Shown here piece by piece: positions 21,629 to 29,948 of a stretch of 64,000 bases of DNA. Both the position numbers and the translations under genes were made by a program. How positions within the stretch are numbered: the stretch's first letter is position 1; the number at the start of each line of letters is the position of its first letter. The notes beneath the pieces are model-generated. The model worked only from the letters and a program-made list of their open reading frames with translations. It had not been told where the DNA came from and did no database searches. Source of the stretch: Candidatus Enterococcus huntleyi (GTDB lineage: Bacteria; Bacillota; Bacilli; Lactobacillales; Enterococcaceae); assembly GCF_009933175.1 (NCBI RefSeq), contig NZ_MAEJ01000030.1:307704-371703 (forward strand). The letters run 5' to 3'.

Positions 21629-21677
21629 ATAGACTATTTATGTGCATCCGTGGGGATGTACTAAATAGTCTTTTTTG
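21629..21677 (+). terminator. trxB terminator
   Basis: AGACTATTTATGTGCATCC (from 21631) pairs with GGATGTACTAAATAGTCT (to 21671) over a GTGG loop, followed by TTTTT. Confidence 0.9.
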
Positions 21678-21696
21678 TTTGTACGCTGGATTTCCC

Positions 21697-21914
21697 TGTA
21701 TAGACGAGTCTGGCAGCTAAGGACGAATAATGTGGTGAAATGTACCATTTCAGAGGATTGTCCTACGCATACCATTCCACTACTACGATACTTGGTTAGC
21801 AGAACTGGCAAGCTAGGGACGGGTACGGAATGAAAATGTTCCATTTTCTTTATTGTCCTACGCATACCATTCCACTACTACGATACTTGGCAAGTGGAAC
21901 TGGCAACTGGCAAT
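21697..21914 (-). repeat. Hairpin-bearing dispersed repeat, cluster 1 (two tandem units)
   Basis: Two units about 95 bp apart. Each holds a 39-bp core (21757-21795 and 21852-21890), identical between copies, starting ATTGTCCTACGCATACCATT and ending CGATACTTGG. Each core is preceded by a short hairpin: GAAATG-TAC-CATTTC (21737-21751) and GAAAATG-TTC-CATTTTC (21832-21848). Between units lies CTGGCAAGCTAGGGACG, also seen as CTGGCAGCTAAGGACG at the left end. The same element occurs in the other orientation at 32351-32630. No open reading frame or transposase is present. This fills the trxB-pgcA gap. Confidence 0.85.
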
Positions 21915-21986
21915 GTCGTCTTTCAAATATAAATAATGAATGGTATACTTTATAAGAAATAATATTTGAGAAAGAGGTGTCGTGTC

Positions 21987-23714
21987 ATGTCTTGGGAACA
22001 AGTCTATGAACAATGGCTGAATGAAGCAAGCCTTGAAGAAAATTTAAAACAACAATTAAATACATTGAAAGAAGATCCTGAGCAGTTGGAGGATGCTTTT
22101 TATGCGCCTTTAGAATTCGGAACTGCTGGTATGCGTGGAATCTTAGGTCCTGGAATTAATCGGATGAACATTTATACGATTCGTCAAGCGACTGAAGGAT
22201 TAGCTCGTTTTATGGATGCGCAGGATCCTGAAACAAGACGTCGTGGTGTGGCGATTGCTTATGATTCTCGTCATATGTCGCCAGAGTTTGCGATGGAAGC
22301 GGCAAAAACTTTAGCAAAACATGATATTCCATCTTTTGTATTTGAAAGTTTACGTCCAACACCAGAGCTTTCATTTGCAGTTCGTCATTTGAACGCATTT
22401 ACAGGAATTATGATTACGGCTTCACACAATCCAGCAGCTTATAATGGCTACAAAGTTTATGGCGAAGATGGGGGTCAAATGCCGCCAGCTGATGCGGATG
22501 CATTGACAACTTATGTCCGTGGCATTGAAAATCCTTTAGAAGTGGCTGTCTTATCTGACGAAGAAGTCAAACATAGTGGTCTTGTTAACATCATCGGTGA
22601 AGAAGTCGATACGGCTTATTTAAAAGAAGTTAAAGCGGTAACTATCAACACTGAGCTTATTGCTGAAATGGGCAAGACGTTGAAACTAATCTATACACCG
22701 TTACACGGAACAGGTAAAATGTTGGGTGAAAAAGCTTTGAAACAAGCGGGCTTTGAACAATTCAAGCTAGTCCCTGAACAAGCGATTGCTGACCCTGATT
22801 TTACAACCGTTAAATCACCAAATCCAGAAGAGCATTCTGCTTTTGAGTATGCCATCCGTTTAGGTGAAAAAGAGAATGCTGACTTACTTATTGCGACCGA
22901 TCCTGATGCTGACCGTTTAGGAGCAGCTGTTCGCTTACCTAATGGCAGCTACCAAGTTCTTTCAGGTAACCAAATTGGGGCTTTAATGATTCAATATATC
23001 TTAGAGGCACATAAACAAGCAGGCACACTGCCACAAAATGCAGCTGTCTTGAAATCAATCGTTTCAAGTGAATTACCGACAGCGATTGCCAAAAAATATG
23101 ACACAAAAATGTTGAACGTCTTAACAGGCTTCAAATTTATTGCTGAGAAAATCCAACAATTTGAAGAAGATCGCACGCAAACCTTTATGTTTGGTTTTGA
23201 AGAAAGCTACGGCTACCTTGTAAAATCTTTTGTTCGTGATAAAGACGCGATTCAAGCACTTGTTTTACTTGCTGAAGTGGCAGCATTCTACAAAAAACAA
23301 GACAAAACACTTTACGATGCGCTTCAAGAGATGTTCGAAGAGTATGGCTATTTTGCTGAAAAAACCATCTCTGTCACTATGAGTGGGATCGAAGGCTCTG
23401 CGAAAATTGCCGCTTTGATGACGAAATTCCGTGAAGAAGCACCGAAAGAATTTGCCGGTGTAAAAGTCGTTCAAACTGAAGACTTCCAATTATTGACTAA
23501 AACAGACGCGTCAGGTGCGGTTGAGAAATTAACAACGCCACCGTCAAATGTTTTAAAATATGTCCTTGAAGATGAAGCTTGGATTGCCGTACGTCCTTCT
23601 GGAACTGAACCAAAAATCAAGTTCTACATTGGCGTAAAAGGCAGCTCACAAGCTGACGCTGATGCAAAAATTGCGGCTTACGAACAAAGTATTAACCAAA
23701 TTACTGAAGGCTAA
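21987..23714 (+). CDS. pgcA: Phosphohexomutase (alpha-phosphoglucomutase / phosphomannomutase)
   Basis: 575-aa alpha-D-phosphohexomutase that interconverts glucose-1-P and glucose-6-P, supplying UDP-glucose for glycolipid and wall polymers. The four family loops are present: phosphoserine loop MITASHNPAAYNGYKVY (about residue 140), metal loop DPDADRLGAAV (about 310), sugar loop GFEESYGYL (about 405) and phosphate loop RPSGTEPKIKFY (about 540). The longer frame from TTG 21966 is rejected because AAAGAGGTG (21971-21979) stands 7 bases before ATG 21987. The length fits PgcA rather than the shorter GlmM. Confidence 0.95.
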   Translation: MSWEQVYEQWLNEASLEENLKQQLNTLKEDPEQLEDAFYAPLEFGTAGMRGILGPGINRMNIYTIRQATEGLARFMDAQDPETRRRGVAIAYDSRHMSPEFAMEAAKTLAKHDIPSFVFESLRPTPELSFAVRHLNAFTGIMITASHNPAAYNGYKVYGEDGGQMPPADADALTTYVRGIENPLEVAVLSDEEVKHSGLVNIIGEEVDTAYLKEVKAVTINTELIAEMGKTLKLIYTPLHGTGKMLGEKALKQAGFEQFKLVPEQAIADPDFTTVKSPNPEEHSAFEYAIRLGEKENADLLIATDPDADRLGAAVRLPNGSYQVLSGNQIGALMIQYILEAHKQAGTLPQNAAVLKSIVSSELPTAIAKKYDTKMLNVLTGFKFIAEKIQQFEEDRTQTFMFGFEESYGYLVKSFVRDKDAIQALVLLAEVAAFYKKQDKTLYDALQEMFEEYGYFAEKTISVTMSGIEGSAKIAALMTKFREEAPKEFAGVKVVQTEDFQLLTKTDASGAVEKLTTPPSNVLKYVLEDEAWIAVRPSGTEPKIKFYIGVKGSSQADADAKIAAYEQSINQITEG

Positions 23715-23741
23715 AGCTAACAGTAATCAATAGTAAAATGT

Positions 23742-23838
23742 ATCAATAAAACTCTCTGTTACTCCATCAGTCAAAAACCATTACGCCCGTTCGTATCGTT
23801 TTTGGGAATTGCTGGAGAAAAACTGAGAGTTTTTATTG
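23742..23838 (+). terminator. Elaborate four-stem hairpin downstream of pgcA
   Basis: Nested pairs on one axis: AAAACTCTC (23748-23756) with GAGAGTTTT (23825-23833); CTCCA (23762-23766) with TGGAG (23813-23817); CAAAAAC (23772-23778) with GTTTTTG (23798-23804); TACG (23782-23785) with CGTA (23792-23795). The right arm ends in T's, so it can terminate pgcA, but four coaxial stems is far more than a terminator needs. Confidence 0.65.
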
Positions 23839-23888
23839 AGAATCCGTTGAAATACTCAGCAAATTTCTCGAATAATTTAAAAATTCTG

Positions 23889-23940
23889 CTATACTAGTTT
23901 TAGCAATAACTTATGATTTGAGTAGAGGAGGGGTCGTGCG
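23889..23940 (+). promoter_or_regulatory. Extended -10 promoter and RBS of the arsR-type gene
   Basis: TGCTATACT gives TATACT with a TG one base upstream. AGAGGAGGGG follows about 30 bp later, 9 bases before the GTG start. No convincing -35. Confidence 0.55.
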
Positions 23941-24233
23941 TGCGCGAGAAAACGCAACAGGACATTGAAAAAGTCAGTCAATTGTACAAGGTCTTAAGCG
24001 ATCCAACACGTCTAAAAATTTTATTCTTTCTAAAATCAGGTGAGCAAAATGTGACGGCGATTAGTCAAGCGGTTGATATGGAGCAGTCGGCTGTTTCTCA
24101 TCAACTAAAATTGCTACGTGACAACCGTGTGGTAAAAGCACAGCGTGAGGGAAAAACTATGCTGTATAGCTTGGATGACCACCATGTCTTAGACATCTTA
24201 GATCAAACATTTGAACACGTGCAGCATCATTAG
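23940..24233 (+). CDS. ArsR/SmtB-family metalloregulator, CzrA-like alpha5 zinc site
   Basis: 97-aa winged-helix repressor. The recognition region is VTAISQAVDMEQSAVSHQLK (about residues 39-58). There is no CxxC in the recognition helix, so it is not an arsenic or cadmium alpha3N sensor. The C-terminal helix reads DDHHVLDILDQTFEHVQHH and holds D-x-H-x10-H-x2-H, which aligns residue for residue with the alpha5 Zn/Co ligands of CzrA. It is therefore probably a zinc-responsive repressor. No efflux pump is adjacent: hom follows after a terminator, so its target is elsewhere or is itself. GTG start. Confidence 0.88.
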   Translation: MREKTQQDIEKVSQLYKVLSDPTRLKILFFLKSGEQNVTAISQAVDMEQSAVSHQLKLLRDNRVVKAQREGKTMLYSLDDHHVLDILDQTFEHVQHH

Positions 24234-24240
24234 AAATAGG

Positions 24241-24284
24241 CTAGATTTTTTCTGGATTTTCTCAGGAAAACTCTAGTTTTTTTT
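24241..24284 (+). terminator. Terminator after the arsR-type gene
   Basis: CTAGATTTTTTCTG (24241-24254) pairs with CAGGAAAACTCTAG (24263-24276) with mismatches, followed by eight T's. Confidence 0.85.
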
Positions 24285-24366
24285 ACTGTTTTTGGGTATA
24301 CTAGAAACGGTAAAGATTAAAATAAAATGATAGTTTTCTAATCTAGATATTATTTTTGGAGGATGT

Positions 24367-25662
24367 ATGGAAGAAAAATTAAAAATTGGTTTACTAGGAC
24401 TGGGTGTTGTCGGTTCTGGCGTACCCGAAATACTGATTGCCCATCAAGAAAAAATTCGTCAGGTGACAGGAATGGATTTAGTCGTGGAAAAAGCTTTTGT
24501 CCGTGACGTTGAAGTTGAGTCTAAAAAAGCCTTAGCTGCCGAATTTGATATTCAATTGACTGCTTCTATTGATGAAATTTTAGACGATCCTGAAATCTCC
24601 ATTGTAGTGGAATTGATGGGGAAAATTGAACCTGCCAAAACCTACATTTCCCAAGCCTTAGCTAAGGGAAAACACGTGGTAACTGCCAATAAAGATTTGT
24701 TGGCTCAACATGGTGGCGAGTTAGTGGCCTTAGCACAGAAACATCACTGCGATTTATATTATGAAGCCAGTGTAGCCGGGGGCATCCCCATTTTACGCAC
24801 GATTGCCAATAGCTTAGCTGCCGACGACATCACGAATGTTTTAGGCATCGTCAATGGGACCACCAACTACATGTTAACGCAGATGGTGACTCACGCTAAG
24901 AGTTATCAGGAAGCGTTGGATGAAGCACAAGCTTTGGGATTTGCGGAATCTGATCCAACGAATGATGTTGATGGCATCGATGCTGCGTATAAAATGATTA
25001 TTCTCAGCCAGTTCGCTTTTGGAATGAACATTGGTATGGAGCAAGTCTCGGTCAAAGGGATTCGTGGCTTGTCGCTAGAAGATGTGACTATGGCGAAGCA
25101 ACTTGGCTATGAGATTAAATTAATCGGAGCTTCACAGAAAACGGGCGATAGTATCCATGTGGAAGTTTCGCCGATGTTGGTCCCAAATAGTCATCCTTTG
25201 GCTTCTGTTAGTAACGAATTTAACGCGGTTTTCATCGAAAGTTCAGGCGTCGGTGAGTCAATGTACTACGGCCCAGGCGCCGGTGCTAAGCCGACCGCAA
25301 CCTCTGTGGTTAGTGATTTAATTACGATTGCTAAAAATATTCGTTTGAAAACAACTGGTCACATGTTTAATGCTTATCGTCATGAAACGCATTTGACAGG
25401 GGATGAAGAAATTTTCAGCAAATATTACTTATCCTTAGAAGTACCTGATGAGCGCGGACAATTCTTGCAGTTAGCTGAGATTATGAATCAAGCAGATGTT
25501 AGTTTTGACCAAGTCGTGCAACAAAAATCTGATGGCAAAACAGCGCGTGTGATTGTGATTACACATACGACAAGTAAGAAAAAATTAGATGAAGTATTAA
25601 CTAAGATTAACGAAAAGACTTCATTTTCTTTAGAAAATACGATGAAAGTTTTGGGGGAATAG
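24367..25662 (+). CDS. hom: Homoserine dehydrogenase
   Basis: 431-aa NAD(P)H-dependent enzyme reducing aspartate semialdehyde to homoserine, the common precursor of threonine and methionine. N-terminal Rossmann motif GLLGLGVVGSGV, the catalytic/substrate segment YEASVAGGIPILRTI (about residue 138) and GIVNGTTNYML, then ALGFAESDPTNDVDG. A C-terminal ACT domain (about residues 350-430, beginning YYLSLEVPDERGQF) suggests feedback inhibition by threonine. GGAGG lies before the ATG. First gene of hom-thrC-thrB. TATACT at 24297 is a possible -10, but no good -35 is seen. Confidence 0.96.
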   Translation: MEEKLKIGLLGLGVVGSGVPEILIAHQEKIRQVTGMDLVVEKAFVRDVEVESKKALAAEFDIQLTASIDEILDDPEISIVVELMGKIEPAKTYISQALAKGKHVVTANKDLLAQHGGELVALAQKHHCDLYYEASVAGGIPILRTIANSLAADDITNVLGIVNGTTNYMLTQMVTHAKSYQEALDEAQALGFAESDPTNDVDGIDAAYKMIILSQFAFGMNIGMEQVSVKGIRGLSLEDVTMAKQLGYEIKLIGASQKTGDSIHVEVSPMLVPNSHPLASVSNEFNAVFIESSGVGESMYYGPGAGAKPTATSVVSDLITIAKNIRLKTTGHMFNAYRHETHLTGDEEIFSKYYLSLEVPDERGQFLQLAEIMNQADVSFDQVVQQKSDGKTARVIVITHTTSKKKLDEVLTKINEKTSFSLENTMKVLGE

Positions 25663-25665
25663 TAA

Positions 25666-26724
25666 ATGTACGAAGGATTATTAAAACAATATAAAGAGTA
25701 TTTACCAATTACCGATAAAACGCCGATGATTTCTTTGGCTGAGGGGAATACACCACTGATTCCTTTACACAATTTGTCAAAAGAATTAGGCATTACGCTC
25801 TATGGAAAATATGAAGGATTAAACCCGACCGGCTCATTTAAAGACCGTGGGATGGTGATGGCAGTGGCTAAGGCAGTTGAAGAAGGCGCCAAAGCGATTG
25901 TCTGTGCCTCGACGGGGAATACCAGTGCCGCTGCAGCAGCTTATGCGACACGTGCTGGCGTCAAAGCTTACGTAGTCATTCCTGATGGGAAAATCGCGAT
26001 GGGTAAATTAGCGCAAGCAATTGTCTACGGAGCGGATATTATCTCGATTCCAGGAAACTTCGATGAAGCCTTGAAAGCTGTGAGAGATATTGCCAAAACA
26101 GAAGCTGTGGCTTTAGTGAATTCAGTCAATCCGTATCGTTTAGAAGGTCAAAAAACGGCCGCTTTTGAAGTCTGCGAACAATTAGGACAGGCTCCTGACG
26201 TTTTAGCGATTCCAGTAGGAAATGCTGGAAATATTTCAGCTTATTGGAAAGGTTTCAAAGAATGGCATGAAGTCAAAGGAACAACCTTACCGAGAATGCA
26301 CGGATTTGAAGCGGAAGGCGCAGCGGCGATTGTTCGCGGCGAAGTGGTTGAACAACCAGAAACGATTGCGACAGCGATTCGGATCGGTAATCCAGCCAGC
26401 TGGACCTTAGCAGAAGCGGCCCGCGATGAATCTTCTGGTTATATCGATGCCGTGACGGATGAAGAAATTTTGAATGCTTACCGCAAAGTTGCAGCCCAGG
26501 ATGGTGTCTTTGTTGAACCAGGTTCAGCTGCTTCACTGGCTGGCGTCATTCAACATGTCAAATCTGGCAAAATTAAACCAGGTGAAACAGTCGTGACCGT
26601 CTTTACTGGTAATGGCCTAAAAGATCCAGATACAGCGATTAACGCAACCGATGTTAAAATTTCGAAAATGAGTGATTTAGAAGAAATGCGCATGCACTTA
26701 CGTGAAGGAGTCGCGAAACTATGA
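25666..26724 (+). CDS. thrC: Threonine synthase
   Basis: 352-aa PLP enzyme converting O-phosphohomoserine to threonine. The PLP lysine is in [11 protein letters not shown] (about residue 59), and the phosphate-binding segment is [13 protein letters not shown]. The short size, without the extended N-terminal domain of the E. coli type, is normal for Gram-positive ThrC. It starts 3 bp after the hom stop with GGGGG upstream and overlaps thrB by 4 bp (ATGA), so the three genes are co-translated. Confidence 0.96.
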   Translation: MYEGLLKQYKEYLPITDKTPMISLAEGNTPLIPLHNLSKELGITLYGKYEGLNPTGSFKDRGMVMAVAKAVEEGAKAIVCASTGNTSAAAAAYATRAGVKAYVVIPDGKIAMGKLAQAIVYGADIISIPGNFDEALKAVRDIAKTEAVALVNSVNPYRLEGQKTAAFEVCEQLGQAPDVLAIPVGNAGNISAYWKGFKEWHEVKGTTLPRMHGFEAEGAAAIVRGEVVEQPETIATAIRIGNPASWTLAEAARDESSGYIDAVTDEEILNAYRKVAAQDGVFVEPGSAASLAGVIQHVKSGKIKPGETVVTVFTGNGLKDPDTAINATDVKISKMSDLEEMRMHLREGVAKL

Positions 26725-27584
26725 AAATTCGGGTCCCTGCAACGAGCGCAAACTTAGGTCCAGGATTTGATTCCTGCGGTATCGCTTTGTCTGAATACTT
26801 ATTTATTGAGATTGGCGAGGATACAGACACTTGGGTCATCGAACATGATCTTTCTGATGAAATACCGACAGATGAATCCAACTTACTTTTGCAAACTGCG
26901 TTGGCTCTCGCACCTAATTTGTCACCAAAAAAACTGAAGATGACCTCAGAAATACCTTTGGCGCGTGGCTTAGGCAGCAGTTCTTCTGTAATCGTCGCTG
27001 GTATTGAGTTAGCCAATCGACTGGGGAATCTAAATCTTTCAATTAAAGATAAAGTGCAAATTGCCACTGAGCTCGAAGGTCATCCGGATAATGTTGCTCC
27101 AGCGATTTGTGGCGATTTTGTCGTAGCAAGTTTCTTAGAAGGGGATGTGCGCTATGTTAAGCACCATTTCCCAGACTGTGAGGTCCTGGCCTATGTGCCT
27201 AGTCATGAGCTACTGACTACCGAAAGCCGCAGTGTTTTACCAGAAACGATTGACTATCGCGAAGCAGTCGAAGCAAGCGGAATTGCTAACGTGATGATTG
27301 CAGCTATTTTAAATGGCAATTTGCCTTTGGCTGGCGTCATGATGGAAAAAGATAAATGGCATGAGAATCACCGCCTACATCTAGTTCCTCATCTGAAGGA
27401 GATTCGTGAAATTTGTCATGAAGAAGGCGGTTATGCAGCCTTTCTAAGTGGAGCAGGACCGACTGTTCTCGTCTTAACACCTGAAGACAAAACCGCAGCG
27501 CTAATTACACGATTAACGCAACTCGATGAGAAAGCACAAATTAATTTGTTACACGTTGATACAGAAGGTGTGCAAGTTTTCTAA
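26721..27584 (+). CDS. thrB: Homoserine kinase
   Basis: 287-aa GHMP-family kinase that phosphorylates homoserine for ThrC. The N-terminus [20 protein letters not shown] is typical, the ATP loop is [20 protein letters not shown] (about residues 77-96) and the third motif is [12 protein letters not shown]. Last gene of the threonine operon, overlapping thrC by ATGA. A terminator follows at 27601. Confidence 0.96.
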   Translation: MKIRVPATSANLGPGFDSCGIALSEYLFIEIGEDTDTWVIEHDLSDEIPTDESNLLLQTALALAPNLSPKKLKMTSEIPLARGLGSSSSVIVAGIELANRLGNLNLSIKDKVQIATELEGHPDNVAPAICGDFVVASFLEGDVRYVKHHFPDCEVLAYVPSHELLTTESRSVLPETIDYREAVEASGIANVMIAAILNGNLPLAGVMMEKDKWHENHRLHLVPHLKEIREICHEEGGYAAFLSGAGPTVLVLTPEDKTAALITRLTQLDEKAQINLLHVDTEGVQVF

Positions 27585-27600
27585 CAAATTTTTCTAATAA

Positions 27601-27640
27601 AAAGGCTAGGTAAGTACGGGATTACTTACCGCCTTTTTTT
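27601..27640 (+). terminator. Terminator between thrB and metY
   Basis: AAAGGC and GGTAAGTA (27601-27616) pair with TACTTACC and GCCTTT (27622-27636), followed by T's. Only about 20 bases separate it from the metY Shine-Dalgarno, with no room for a promoter, so metY expression may depend on read-through. Confidence 0.85.
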
Positions 27641-27670
27641 ACAAAAAAACAAAAAATGGAGGACGTTATT

Positions 27671-28942
27671 ATGGAATTTGAAACAAAATGTCTACACGCG
27701 GGGTACCAGCCAAAAAATGGAGAACCTCGAGTGATGCCAATCGTTCAAAGTACTACCTATACTTATGATTCAACTGAGGAGATTGGTAAATTATTCGATT
27801 TAGAAAAAGCTGGTTATTTTTATACACGCCTCGCAAACCCGACAACAGACGCAGCTGAACAAAAAATTGCAGCGTTGGAAGGCGGCGTTGGCGCTTTATG
27901 CACAGCTTCTGGACAAGCGGCGACCTTTTTTGCTTTACTGAATATTTTAGAAGCGGGGGATCACTTCGTTTCTTCTAATTTAATTTATGGCGGAACCTTC
28001 AACTTATTCGCTCATACCTTCAAAAAAATGGGCATTGAAGTGACCTTTGTCGACCAAACAGCTTCCTTAGATGAATTGAAAAAAGCGCTTCAGCCAAATA
28101 CTAAAGCAGTCTTCGCCGAAACCATTGCTAATCCTGCTATGGCCGTTTTAGATATCGAAAAGTTTGCAACCTTTGCCCATGAAGCAGACGTTCCTTTTTT
28201 CATCGATAATACCTTCGCAACGCCTTATTTCTGTCGGCCGATTGAATATGGCGCGGATATTGTTATCCATAGCACCACCAAATACCTAGATGGCCATGCC
28301 GTACAAACAGGGGGCGTGATTGTCGATAGCGGTAATTTCGATTGGACCAATGGGAAATTCCCGCAGCTTAGCGAACCGGATGTAACTTACCATGGCTTAG
28401 TCTATACAGAAACGTTTGGCAACGCTGCCTATATTACTAAAGCTCGTGTCCAATTAATGAGAGATTTAGGGGCTACGCCGTCACCGCATAATTCATTTTT
28501 ATTAAACCTTGGAATGGAAACGTTGGCTGTCCGGATGGATCGTCACTATCAAAATGCGCTTGAAGTCGCTGAATTTTTAGCAAAACAGTCTCATGTTTCA
28601 ACAGTCTCTTATCCTGGATTAGCAACTGATTCTCAATATGAATTAGCTCAAAAATATGTCCCTAATGGGCTTTGCGGCGTTATTTCATTCACAATTAACG
28701 GGGGCAAAGAAGTCGCTGCTGCTTGGTTAGATAAACTGGAACTTGTCAGCTTAGAAGTCCATGTGGCTGATATTCGGACTTGTGCACTACACCCAGCCAC
28801 TTCGACACATCGTCAATTGAGTGACGAAGAACTAGATGCAGCAGGTATTTCAGCAGGCTTAATCCGAATTTCTTGTGGGATTGAAAACAGTAAAGATATC
28901 TTAGCTGATTTAGCGCAAGCATTCGCTTCTTTGGAGCAATAA
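27671..28942 (+). CDS. metY: O-acetylhomoserine aminocarboxypropyltransferase (sulfhydrylase)
   Basis: 423-aa Cys/Met-metabolism PLP enzyme that condenses O-acetylhomoserine with sulfide, or a thiol, to homocysteine. The PLP lysine lies in IHSTTKYLDGHAVQTGGV (about residue 206); the N-terminal FETKCLHAGYQP and LANPTTDAAEQKIAALEGG are typical of MetY. Its length, longer than MetB or MetC (about 380-400 aa), supports MetY. ATG 27671 was chosen over ATG 27656, because the latter lies within the Shine-Dalgarno ATGGAGGA. It precedes metA by 1 bp. Confidence 0.93.
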   Translation: MEFETKCLHAGYQPKNGEPRVMPIVQSTTYTYDSTEEIGKLFDLEKAGYFYTRLANPTTDAAEQKIAALEGGVGALCTASGQAATFFALLNILEAGDHFVSSNLIYGGTFNLFAHTFKKMGIEVTFVDQTASLDELKKALQPNTKAVFAETIANPAMAVLDIEKFATFAHEADVPFFIDNTFATPYFCRPIEYGADIVIHSTTKYLDGHAVQTGGVIVDSGNFDWTNGKFPQLSEPDVTYHGLVYTETFGNAAYITKARVQLMRDLGATPSPHNSFLLNLGMETLAVRMDRHYQNALEVAEFLAKQSHVSTVSYPGLATDSQYELAQKYVPNGLCGVISFTINGGKEVAAAWLDKLELVSLEVHVADIRTCALHPATSTHRQLSDEELDAAGISAGLIRISCGIENSKDILADLAQAFASLEQ

Positions 28943-28943
28943 T

Positions 28944-29870
28944 ATGCCAATTAAATTATTAGATGATTTTCCAGCAAAGCAAATTCTCGAAAAAGAAGAT
29001 ATTTTTGCGATTCAAGATGAGCGGGCTCGGCAGCAAGATATCCGCCCGTTGAAACTTTTAGTTCTGAATTTGATGCCTAATAAAATTGATACAGAAACGC
29101 AATTGCTCCGATTAATCAGTCAAACACCGCTTCAAATTGACGTGGAATTTCTCAAAATCACCAGTCATGTGCATAAAAATACCAGTCTGCATCATCTAAA
29201 AAAGTTTTACTTAGAGTTTGAGCAGATTAAAGACCAGTGTTACGACGCCTTGATTATTACAGGAGCACCGATTGAAACGTTGGCTTTTGAAGAAGTTAAC
29301 TACTGGCAAGAATTGCAGCAAATTATGGATTGGTCGCAGACAAATGTCACCTCAACACTCCATATCTGTTGGGGAGCACAAGCCAGTCTGTACCACCATT
29401 ATCAAATAGAAAAAGTCAGATATGACCAAAAATTATTTGGTATCTATAGCCAAAAACCAATTGGTAAACCTCGCTTATTGCGTGGCTTTGATGATCTCTT
29501 CTTTTGCCCACAATCGCGATACACAGGGATTGATGAACTGAAATTGCAGGAGACCTCATTATCTGTATTAGCTCGTTCAGAAGAAATTGGGGCGACAATT
29601 ATCGCCTCAGAAAACTATCGAAATATTTTTGTTTTAGGACATTTTGAATACGACACAGACTCACTAGCCAATGAATATGCTCGCGATCAGGATAAAGGGC
29701 TAGATACTTTGCCACCGGCTCATTATTTTGTTGATAAAGATCAGCAGCAGGTGAATAATAATTGGCGAGCACATGCTAATCTGTTGTATCATAACTGGCT
29801 GAATGATGTTTATCAATTCACTCCTTACAAATTAGAAGATATTAAACAAGAAAAGTGGACTGTCACCTGA
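28944..29870 (+). CDS. metA: Homoserine O-acetyltransferase
   Basis: 308-aa MetA-family acyltransferase that activates homoserine for methionine synthesis. The catalytic Cys is in LHICWGAQASLYHH, with His and Glu in VLGHFEYDTDS. Residue 111 in ITGAPIETL is Glu. In this family Glu111 gives acetyl-CoA and Gly111 succinyl-CoA specificity, so the product should be O-acetylhomoserine, matching MetY. It starts 1 bp after metY with GGAG upstream. Its stop codon is embedded in the left arm of the terminator. Confidence 0.95.
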   Translation: MPIKLLDDFPAKQILEKEDIFAIQDERARQQDIRPLKLLVLNLMPNKIDTETQLLRLISQTPLQIDVEFLKITSHVHKNTSLHHLKKFYLEFEQIKDQCYDALIITGAPIETLAFEEVNYWQELQQIMDWSQTNVTSTLHICWGAQASLYHHYQIEKVRYDQKLFGIYSQKPIGKPRLLRGFDDLFFCPQSRYTGIDELKLQETSLSVLARSEEIGATIIASENYRNIFVLGHFEYDTDSLANEYARDQDKGLDTLPPAHYFVDKDQQQVNNNWRAHANLLYHNWLNDVYQFTPYKLEDIKQEKWTVT

Positions 29871-29897
29871 GCAATTCAGGTGCAGTCCACTTTTTAT
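29851..29897. terminator. Terminator overlapping the metA stop codon
   Basis: AAAAGTGGACTGTCACCTG (29851-29869) pairs with CAGGTGCAGTCCACTTTTT (29877-29895) with one mismatch. It lies between convergent genes and is likely bidirectional. A further hairpin GCTCTTG/CAAGAGC follows at 29903-29924. Confidence 0.9.
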
Positions 29898-29948
29898 TGA
29901 CAAGCTCTTGCTCAACAAGAGCTGTCGTATTTTTTTACTTGCGTGTGT

